From the NCBI GenBank assembly GCA_036477795.1, contig JAZGDL010000058.1:1-6219 (forward strand): a DNA stretch of 6,219 nucleotides, given 5' to 3'. Within the stretch, counting starts at the first letter, position 1. Every line of letters starts with the position of its first letter. The stretch is from JAZGDL01 sp036477795. Lineage in GTDB: Bacteria; Planctomycetota; Phycisphaerae; UBA1845. Made by a program: the position numbers and the translations under genes. Below the pieces are notes generated by a model that saw only the letters and a program-made list of their open reading frames with translations, ran no database searches and was not told the origin of the DNA. Shown here in pieces: positions 1 to 4,288 of the stretch.

Positions 1-487
1 CGGTGCTGCTGGTCAGGATCAACTCGCCAACCGTCCAGATGCCGCCGCCACGCCCTGCGCTACCCAAACAACAGGCCCAACCGTTGCTGACGGTCAGATC
101 GTTCAGTGTCAGGTCGCCGCCTGCCGCCACGTGAAAGATGCGGAAGTTGGGCGTTGCTTCGGCCGGGTCCCGCCGCACTGTCGTTTCGTTTCCGTTGATG
201 GTGAGCACGCTGGTGACCGACGGCAGGCCGTTGGTGCCGTCCGTTTCGTTGTCCTCCTCCGTCAGCGTGATCGTCACGCCGTCGGGCAGTTCGATGACGT
301 CCGCCCCGCTACCGGCCGTGCACCCACCCGTGGCCGTGTCGCTGTTGGCGGCGGTGATGGCGTCACGCAGCGTGCAGTCGGGGCCGCCCGTCCCGCCGGA
401 ATCGCTTGTGACGGTGATGGTCGCCGCACGTGCGGGCACAAAAGAACACAATGTGATGCACAAAACGAGTGTTGATCTTCGATACAT
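1..487 (-). CDS. Secreted beta-helix protein with CSLREA-like N-terminus (partial)
   Basis: The frame is open from the ATG at 487-485 to the left edge, giving 162 codons with no stop, so the C-terminus is missing. Residues 1-21 form a signal peptide: MYRR, a hydrophobic stretch (STLVLCITLCSFV), then a PARAA-type cleavage region. Next comes TITVTSDS and then CTLRDAITAAN (residues 38-48). This matches the CSLREA motif found just after the signal peptide of many secreted proteins that carry right-handed parallel beta-helix repeats. What follows fits that fold: VIELPDGVTITLT, VLTINGNETTV, LTLNDLTVSNG and a GGGIWT turn near residue 150. Such proteins are exported surface or extracellular proteins, often of unknown ligand. 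A strong ribosome site (GGAGGT, plus-strand 494-499) lies six bases before the ATG and fixes the start. Two further cysteine features (C56 and the CC pair at 139-140) are unexplained. Family assignment is confident; function is not known. Confidence 0.82.
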   Translation of the reverse strand, partial: MYRRSTLVLCITLCSFVPARAATITVTSDSGGTGGPDCTLRDAITAANSDTATGGCTAGSGADVIELPDGVTITLTEEDNETDGTNGLPSVTSVLTINGNETTVRRDPAEATPNFRIFHVAAGGDLTLNDLTVSNGWACCLGSAGRGGGIWTVGELILTSST

Positions 488-543
488 GATTTGACCTCCA
501 ACGCGAGTGTACGAAAATCACCCTGGAAGTACAATCACGCCGC

Positions 544-714
544 CTACTCTCTTTCTTGCATCGCCTTCACCACATCGCCCGGTGCGATCTGATCCACATA
601 GTGCCCGGTAATCGCCGCGTTTTCATGGGCCAACGCTCGACGAATCACGGCCTTTCGGTCCAGCAGGTTGGCCGACGATTTAGCCCATTTTAAGATACCC
701 GAAAAACCGCTATA
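544..714 (-). pseudogene. Tyrosine recombinase C-terminal remnant
   Basis: An open minus-strand stretch of 56 codons ends in TAG at 546-544 and has no credible start codon or ribosome site. It is interrupted by TAA at 717-715, on the edge of the 35-bp inverted repeat. The translated tail contains RRALAHENAAITGHYVDQ. In XerC/D-type recombinases the last motif is a His followed nine residues later by the nucleophilic Tyr, with Thr at +6 (LGH-x5-T-x2-Y). Here His (codon 627-625), Thr (609-607) and Tyr (600-598) have exactly that spacing, and about 20 residues follow, a usual tail length. The Arg-Lys-His-Arg part of the catalytic domain is absent, so the piece cannot be active. I read it as the stub of a decayed integrase. 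A chance open frame is possible because the match rests on one motif. Confidence 0.42.
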
Positions 715-715
715 T

Positions 716-750
716 TACTCAAAGTGACCGCAAAGCGGTCAGTTTGAGTA
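716..750. repeat. 35-bp inverted repeat (two 16-nt half-sites)
   Basis: Bases 716-731 and 735-750 are inverted copies of one 16-base unit, separated by AAA. Eight outer and seven inner base pairs form around a single G-G mismatch (724/742). Read outward from the centre, each arm is GCGGTCASTTTGAGTA. There is no T-run after it on the plus strand, so it is not a typical intrinsic terminator. A third copy of the unit lies at 885-900. Confidence 0.85.
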
Positions 751-775
751 GGGTCCGAGGGTATAGGGTTCAGGG
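751..775 (+). other. Putative G-quadruplex motif
   Basis: Four GGG tracts at 751-753, 759-761, 766-768 and 773-775 are separated by loops of 5, 4 and 4 bases, which meets the usual G3N1-7 quadruplex rule. The motif begins directly after the 35-bp inverted repeat. The spacing also looks like a short degenerate GGGT-type tandem repeat. Folding is inferred only from sequence. Confidence 0.45.
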
Positions 776-829
776 TCTTGCGGCCCGCGCGATGTTTCAG
801 CGCGTTCAACGACATCCGCCTGGTCCGGC

Positions 830-860
830 GTCGCGCAGGCTAAAGCCTGCGGCTCCTTGG
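830..860. repeat. REP-like palindrome, copy 1
   Basis: GCAGGCT (835-841), loop AA and AGCCTGC (844-850) form a perfect 7-bp stem, preceded by GTCGC and followed by the shared tail GGCTCCTTGG. The same layout recurs at 1579-1611, 1694-1722 and, degenerate, at 1738-1770. It lies in the gmhA upstream region. Confidence 0.75.
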
Positions 861-876
861 AATTGTGGTGATCACG

Positions 877-905
877 TTGGGAAGAGCGGTCAGTTTGTGT
901 ATATT
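877..905 (+). promoter_or_regulatory. Candidate gmhA promoter
   Basis: TTGGGA (877-882) and TATATT (900-905) are separated by 17 bases and match the sigma-70-type boxes at 4/6 and 5/6 positions. Transcription would begin near 912, leaving about 33 bases before the TTG start at 945. This placement argues against the in-frame upstream start codons at 744, 792 and 897. Predicted from sequence only. Confidence 0.4.
885..900 (+). repeat. Third copy of the 16-nt half-site
   Basis: GCGGTCAGTTTGTGTA differs at one base from the arm at 735-750. It lies in the spacer between the candidate gmhA promoter boxes and touches the first base of the -10 box, where a bound protein could affect transcription. 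Confidence 0.7.
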
Positions 906-944
906 ACCCACTTCCGATTGACCCCTTGCCGACTGGATCGAGCC

Positions 945-1520
945 TTGACTACAAGTGTCCAACAACAAATCGCCGCGCATCTTCAGGCCGTGGAAGGACT
1001 CATGGGCTCGATCGGCCTGCTCGAACAGGCTGCCGCCCTGATCATAGATACGTTCAAAGCCGGGCGGCGGGTGTATGTGTTCGGTAATGGCGGCAGTGCG
1101 GCCGACGCCCAGCATATTGCCGCGGAGCTGGTGGGGCGGTTCAAGAAGCACGACAAGCCGCCGCTGCCGGCGGTGGCGCTGACCACCGATACGTCGTCGC
1201 TGACGGCCATCAGCAATGACTACGGCTTTGAGGAAGTTTTCAAGCGGCAGGTCGAAGCCTTGGTGCAGGAAGGTGACGTGGTCTGGGCGCTGAGCGTGTC
1301 GGGCAGTTCGCCGAACGTGATCAAAGCTGTAGAGGCTGCCAAACGGCAAGCCGCGAAGCTGATCGGTTTTACGGGAAAAGAAGGAACCGAGCTTCGGGCG
1401 CTGTGTGGTATTTGTTTGATGGCCGAGCACACCGACAGCGACCGGGTGCAGGAAGTGCATCAGTTGGCGTATCATATTGTTTGCGGATTGGTGGAAGAAG
1501 CGTTTACCAGGGCTTCGTAG
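945..1520 (+). CDS. gmhA: Phosphoheptose isomerase (sedoheptulose 7-phosphate isomerase)
   Basis: A cytoplasmic SIS-domain enzyme of 191 residues, converting sedoheptulose 7-phosphate to D-glycero-D-manno-heptose 7-phosphate, the first step in making activated heptose for LPS core or S-layer glycans. Visible signatures are FKAG, then GNGGSAADAQHIAAEL (residues 47-62), the phosphate-binding SVSGSSPNVIKA (117-128) and DRVQEVH. The zinc ligands of E. coli GmhA (H61, E65, Q172, H180) align with H57, E61, Q169 and H177, which favours true GmhA over other SIS proteins. The frame is open back to 744, but that extension translates a REP-like palindrome. TTG at 945 gives the family's normal length and has a weak GGAT ribosome site at 935-938. 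TTG 918 and GTG 897 are alternatives. The stop codon TAG lies inside the palindromic element that follows. No other heptose gene is visible, so the gene stands alone here. Confidence 0.92.
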   Translation: MTTSVQQQIAAHLQAVEGLMGSIGLLEQAAALIIDTFKAGRRVYVFGNGGSAADAQHIAAELVGRFKKHDKPPLPAVALTTDTSSLTAISNDYGFEEVFKRQVEALVQEGDVVWALSVSGSSPNVIKAVEAAKRQAAKLIGFTGKEGTELRALCGICLMAEHTDSDRVQEVHQLAYHIVCGLVEEAFTRAS

Positions 1521-1573
1521 CGGCCGACCCCCGTGTCGGCCGGAGATCATCCGGCGGAGGCGCCGGACGCTAC
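1517..1573. repeat. 57-bp composite palindromic element
   Basis: The outer ends GTAGCG (1517-1522) and CGCTAC (1568-1573) are inverted copies. Inside are two perfect hairpins: CGGCCGAC/GTCGGCCG (1521-1528 with 1535-1542, 6-nt loop) and TCCGGCG/CGCCGGA (1550-1556 with 1561-1567, 4-nt loop). The whole could fold as a three-way junction. Its left end overlaps the last codons of gmhA and contains the TAG stop at 1518-1520. No T-run follows either hairpin. Confidence 0.7.
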
Positions 1574-1578
1574 CTGAG

Positions 1579-1611
1579 GTCGCGCGGGCTGCAAGCCCGC
1601 GGCTCCTTGAG
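1579..1611. repeat. REP-like palindrome, copy 2
   Basis: GCGGGCT (1584-1590), loop GCA and AGCCCGC (1594-1600) form a perfect 7-bp stem, preceded by GTCGC and followed by GGCTCCTTGAG. It starts six bases after the composite palindrome. Confidence 0.75.
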
Positions 1612-1627
1612 TTTGACGCGGGGTGCC

Positions 1628-1653
1628 GCTGGTCCCGGCGCGCCGGGATCTGC
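1628..1653. repeat. 26-bp near-palindrome
   Basis: The core TCCCGGCGCGCCGGGA (1633-1648) is a perfect 16-bp palindrome. Pairing continues outward through a G-T pair (1632/1649) and a G-C pair, then one T-T mismatch, to GC/GC ends. It is a different sequence from the REP-like copies around it. Confidence 0.7.
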
Positions 1654-1693
1654 CAGGGCACACACCCGTTTTGACATTCTGGCCATATGTTGA

Positions 1694-1722
1694 TCCGCGC
1701 GGGCTGAGAGCCCGCGGCTCGG
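1694..1722. repeat. REP-like palindrome, copy 3
   Basis: GCGGGCT (1699-1705), loop GAG and AGCCCGC (1709-1715) form a perfect 7-bp stem. The shared tail is shortened to GGCTCGG. Confidence 0.72.
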
Positions 1723-1737
1723 TGTTCCCCTCGTCGC

Positions 1738-1770
1738 GTCGCACAGGCTACAAGTCCGCGGTCCATTGAG
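1738..1770. repeat. REP-like palindrome, copy 4 (degenerate)
   Basis: GTCGCACAGGCTACAAGTCC and the tail GCGGTCCATTGAG align with copies 1 and 2 along their whole length. The stem now has two A-C mismatches and one G-T pair, so it looks like a decaying copy. It lies 16 bases beyond the end of the convergent minus-strand gene. Confidence 0.6.
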
Positions 1771-1785
1771 CGACGAAACCAAATT

Positions 1786-2454
1786 CTAGGAGGCTGCTGA
1801 GAAAGCCAACGGCATGGGTGAATCGCTCTGTTGTGTTTGGTCCGCTTCGGAAGCTGGAGGGTGTTCCGCATGTACTGCCTGTTGTTGCTGGGGCTGGGAT
1901 CCGGGGAGATTGGCCGGCGCGTCGGCGATTGCATTCTTCCACTCGGCGCGCTCAGCGGGAGTGAGCAATTCGCGTAGTTTGGGCCTGATGCGGTCGGCCT
2001 TTGAACGCCCGGTTGAACGCAGTTTCGTCGTTCCGCAATCGACAAGCCCGGAGTCGAGCAGACGGCAGAGGATATTAAACAGCACAGCGCCCATTTGGGG
2101 TGTGATGATTCCCAGCCGGACCTCGCGGTAGAGGCGATCCATGCAATGGCCGACGGCGGTCCGGTTGGTGAGTTTACGAAGGTAACCATCGGGCAGGTGA
2201 CGAAGTCGATTGCGCGATCTGCCGCCCTGAGCAGCGATCCCCCGCCGCTGTTCCTTGGTCAAGGCGGGGTCGTGGAAGGGGCAGAAGTCCGTTCCTTTGC
2301 GGATCTTGCCGCGACAGCGCCGGCCGGATTGGGTGATGGCCGAGCAGCGAGTATCATAGGGCAACCGGCGGTATCGCCGGAGTCGATTGGTTTGCCCCGG
2401 TGCCGTTGCTTCTTCTCCACGCGCGTTCCCTGACACGAGTTCCCAAAGTAACAT
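1786..2454 (-). CDS. Unknown protein with Cys3His putative zinc-binding motif
   Basis: A 222-residue protein of unknown function, transcribed toward gmhA. After a variable basic N-terminus comes CSAITQSGRRC, then CPFHD: C37-x9-C47-x10-C58-x2-H61, a plausible single zinc site. I recognise this layout (C-A-T-G-x-C ... C-x2-H-D followed by a Gly-Gly) from small uncharacterised proteins, some in phages and mobile elements, but cannot name the family firmly. A GG at 77-78 and a basic stretch follow. Residues 88-137 look helical and form the rest of the ordered part (LPDGYLRKLT to NILCRLLDSG). From about 175 the tail is Pro/Gln/Ala-rich and probably disordered. The start is ATG 2454-2452, with GGAAA at plus-strand 2461-2465 six bases away. 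An in-frame ATG at 2505 would add 17 residues but lacks a ribosome site. There is no signal peptide or membrane segment. Nucleic-acid binding is a guess from the motif and basic character. Confidence 0.72.
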   Translation of the reverse strand: MLLWELVSGNARGEEATAPGQTNRLRRYRRLPYDTRCSAITQSGRRCRGKIRKGTDFCPFHDPALTKEQRRGIAAQGGRSRNRLRHLPDGYLRKLTNRTAVGHCMDRLYREVRLGIITPQMGAVLFNILCRLLDSGLVDCGTTKLRSTGRSKADRIRPKLRELLTPAERAEWKNAIADAPANLPGSQPQQQQAVHAEHPPASEADQTQQSDSPMPLAFSAAS

Positions 2455-2483
2455 GTTCAGTTTCCTTTCTTGTCTGGGCACAT

Positions 2484-2538
2484 CCGGCAGGCGTTTCCCA
2501 GGCATCGCGCCGGCAGGCGTTCATATGAACAGGCCTGT
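2484..2538. repeat. Direct repeat and palindromes upstream of the zinc-motif gene
   Basis: CCGGCAGGCGTT occurs at 2484-2495 and again at 2510-2521. The second copy runs into a perfect 12-bp palindrome, GTTCATATGAAC (2519-2530), which overlaps a 10-bp palindrome, ACAGGCCTGT (2529-2538). All lie 30-84 bases upstream of the chosen start at 2454, a position suitable for an operator, though no clear promoter boxes are visible. Confidence 0.5.
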
Positions 2539-2730
2539 ATAAGGTCGAACTACGACGCGGGCTGGGCTTCTTGCTGCCGTGTGGCTGTCTCGATCACCGT
2601 GTGGCGGACGCTCCACCGCTGTGCGTCTTCACCGAAGTATACATTCAGTGACACCGGTGTAGTAGTTGCCGATTCTAAATCGTGAGCGGTCCAAAACAAG
2701 TGACCCCGCAAGCACGTGACAATGTCGCTG

Positions 2731-2759
2731 TGTGAACAATCTGTCGAAAGCGCTATAAT
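2731..2759 (+). promoter_or_regulatory. Possible promoter for the methyltransferase
   Basis: A perfect TATAAT lies at 2754-2759. At the 17-base spacing the -35 region is TGTGAA, a poor match; TGAACA (2733-2738) is better but spaced 15. It would give a leader of about 160 bases before ATG 2927. Confidence 0.28.
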
Positions 2760-2926
2760 ATTCTTAGTGGTCAATGTTTACAGATAGGACTCAAAACTAA
2801 TCACGGCATGGTGGATTGATGCCCTGGGGCGGCAGCGACCCTCACTTGCATCGACGACGATCTGCACGTATCAATTCCCTTCAGCCTTGTCTGCTTCGCT
2901 TCTGCGCCATTGAGCGAGGATCCAGC

Positions 2927-3577
2927 ATGTCCGCCGAATCCACAGTGGTCAGCTCACAACACTTCCGCTATCTGGCAGAGCGCACGATGCAGGAGGACGA
3001 CTTCTTGCGCGAACTCAAGGAAGCAGCCAAGTGTGCCGGCATGCCGGAGATTTGGATCTCACCGGAACAGGCCAGCTTCATGCAGATTGTGCTGAAGCTG
3101 ATGGGTGCACGGGCGGTCATCGAGGTGGGAACATTGGCGGGTTATTCTACCATCGCGCTGGCCCGTGCGCTCCCGGCGGATGGAGTGCTGCGCACGATTG
3201 AGATCTCCGGCAGCTACGCCGACTTCGCCGAAGCGTGGATCGCCAAGTCGGATGTCGCGGGCAAGGTGGAAGTGTGCCGGGGCCAAGCTCAGCAAGTGCT
3301 GCCTACGTTTGTCGACGACTCGGCGGATGCCGCGTTTATCGATGCCGACAAGGTCAACTATCCGCTTTATCTGGAGGAGTGTCTTCGCATCGTGCGGCGC
3401 GGTGGGGTGATCATGGTCGACAATGCCTTCGCTTTCGGGCAGTTGTTCGATGAGCATCCTACGGACCCGGCGGTGCCCGCCGTTCGCGCCTTCAACGAGT
3501 TGATGGCTCAACATTCCGGCTTGCAGAGTATCATCGTGCCGATTGGAGACGGGTGCTGGGTCGGCGTGAAACTCTAA
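2927..3577 (+). CDS. SAM-dependent O-methyltransferase (Methyltransf_3 family)
   Basis: A cytoplasmic class I methyltransferase of 216 residues, resembling the catechol/caffeoyl-CoA O-methyltransferase family in length and motifs. After a helical N-terminus, ISPEQASFMQIVLKLMGAR leads into motif I, VIEVGTLAGYS (64-74). E92 in RTIEIS is placed to bind the ribose of SAM. FIDADKVNYPLYLEE (138-151) and GGVIMVDNAF carry the divalent-metal ligands of this family, D139, D165 and N166. The substrate cannot be read from sequence; family members methylate catechol-type hydroxyls on small molecules. The start at ATG 2927 is supported by GAGGA at 2916-2920, six bases upstream; the longer in-frame extension to 2816 has no such site. 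tadA follows after 108 bases on the same strand, so shared transcription is possible, with no functional link evident. Confidence 0.9.
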   Translation: MSAESTVVSSQHFRYLAERTMQEDDFLRELKEAAKCAGMPEIWISPEQASFMQIVLKLMGARAVIEVGTLAGYSTIALARALPADGVLRTIEISGSYADFAEAWIAKSDVAGKVEVCRGQAQQVLPTFVDDSADAAFIDADKVNYPLYLEECLRIVRRGGVIMVDNAFAFGQLFDEHPTDPAVPAVRAFNELMAQHSGLQSIIVPIGDGCWVGVKL

Positions 3578-3685
3578 CGATGATGAGCACGCTTGGTAGC
3601 AGACATGTTACCTTATGCGAGTGGCCTGGGGTGTCCTGAAATGGTGGAGACATGAACCTGCTTGAGATGGAACCAGACTGACGCC

Positions 3686-4180
3686 GTGGCCGGTGAGCAG
3701 ACAGCCATTGATGACCCTGCCGATGATCAGAGATTCATGAAGGCTGCACTGCGCGAAGCGGAGAAGGCGGCCCAAGAGGATGAAATACCTGTTGGCGCGG
3801 TGGTGGTCAGTGCGGGCCGGATTATCGGCAGGGGCTACAATCAGCGAGAGAAACTCAATGACCCCACCGCCCACGCAGAGATGATTGCCCTGACAGCTGC
3901 CGCCGCTCACCTGAGAAGCTGGCGGCTGAGCGGTTGCACTCTGTATGTGACGCTGGAACCGTGCCCGATGTGCGCCGGGGCCATGCTCCAGGCCAGGATC
4001 TCGAGATTGGTCTTCGGGGCGACCGACCCCAAGGCCGGCGCGTGCGGCACGCTCTACAGCCTGCACGACGATCCCCGACTCAATCACCATGTGCAGACCA
4101 CCCCCGGAGTCTTGGCGGATGAATGCGCCGATCCGCTCGCGTCCTTCTTCCAGCGCATCAGAGGAAGACCGGACAGCTAA
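3686..4180 (+). CDS. tadA: tRNA-specific adenosine deaminase
   Basis: A 164-residue cytoplasmic enzyme that deaminates A34 to inosine in the anticodon of tRNA-Arg(ACG), allowing one tRNA to read several Arg codons. The cytidine/deoxycytidylate deaminase fold is clear: IPVGAVVV (34-41), GRGYNQ with the conserved Asn, the zinc and proton-shuttle motif TAHAEM (H63, E65) and PCPMC (C93, C96). The tail GVLADECADPLASFF matches E. coli TadA well. The start is uncertain. GTG 3686 gives a TadA-like N-terminus (17 residues before FMKAAL's Met), TTG 3662 would add eight, and ATG 3737 would cut conserved residues. None has a good ribosome site. A nine-codon ORF (ATG 3652, stop 3679-3681) ends four bases before GTG 3686, so translational coupling is possible. 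The stop codon TAA (4178-4180) abuts the IS1380 element; the protein appears complete. Confidence 0.92.
   Translation: MAGEQTAIDDPADDQRFMKAALREAEKAAQEDEIPVGAVVVSAGRIIGRGYNQREKLNDPTAHAEMIALTAAAAHLRSWRLSGCTLYVTLEPCPMCAGAMLQARISRLVFGATDPKAGACGTLYSLHDDPRLNHHVQTTPGVLADECADPLASFFQRIRGRPDS
4177..4180 (+). repeat. Left target-site duplication (imperfect)
   Basis: CTAA directly precedes the left IS end and contains the tadA stop codon. Its partner after the right end is CTAG (5751-5754), so three of four bases match. Duplications of 4 bp fit the IS1380 family. Confidence 0.55.
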
Positions 4181-4194
4181 CCCGCATATTGCAT
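4181..4194 (+). repeat. IS left terminal inverted repeat
   Basis: CCCGCATATTGCAT is a perfect inverted match to 5737-5750. Beyond base 14 the two ends diverge. Confidence 0.92.
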
Positions 4195-4208
4195 CAGTGT
4201 TCTGAGAA

Positions 4209-4243
4209 TTGACATAAAGAAAAGCCTCTCGGCCTTGTATGAT
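4209..4243 (+). promoter_or_regulatory. Possible transposase promoter
   Basis: A perfect TTGACA (4209-4214) lies just inside the left end, and TATGAT (4238-4243) is the best -10-like box. They are 23 bases apart, longer than the usual 16-18, so the pairing is doubtful. If TATGAT is used, transcripts would begin near 4250, inside the loop of the leader hairpin. Confidence 0.33.
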
Positions 4244-4288
4244 TGCGTTTTGCAAAGACAAATCCACGAAGGCAAGGAGGCTTTTTCT
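4218..4288 (+). promoter_or_regulatory. Leader hairpin covering the transposase ribosome site
   Basis: Bases 4220-4228 (AAAAGCCTC) pair perfectly with 4277-4285 (GAGGCTTTT). Two more pairs lie beyond a one-base bulge, and a further 5-bp helix, 4232-4236 with 4269-4273, lies inside. The right arm includes most of the ribosome site AAGGAGG (4274-4280), eight bases before ATG 4289. In any RNA carrying both arms the site would be paired and hidden. Confidence 0.6.

Larger units (their letters stand above)
2455..2926. other. Divergent intergenic region, no assured gene
   Basis: This 472-base stretch separates the minus-strand zinc-motif gene from the plus-strand methyltransferase. It holds the repeats at 2484-2538 and a possible promoter at 2731-2759. 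A minus-strand open frame (2774-2550, 74 codons, TTG start) has no ribosome site and no recognisable motif. The methyltransferase frame also stays open back to 2816, but that part reads like untranslated leader and lacks a ribosome site. Confidence 0.5.

Noticed and set aside
1521..1567. Intrinsic terminator for gmhA
   Set aside because: The hairpins are strong but no T-run follows either one, so they are listed as a repeat element instead.
830..1770. CRISPR array
   Set aside because: The REP-like copies are irregularly spaced, vary in sequence and are separated by a gene; no regular spacers and no cas genes are present.
1786..1804. CTAGGAGGCTGCTGAGAAA at the end of the zinc-motif gene as an insertion-sequence end
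   Set aside because: It resembles ends I associate with some elements, but no inverted partner is visible in the window and it encodes the final residues of the gene.
840..2189. A 449-codon open frame on the minus strand across gmhA and the palindromes
   Set aside because: It overlaps the certain gmhA gene in antisense, crosses several repeats and has no recognisable domain; in GC-rich DNA long antisense frames are common.
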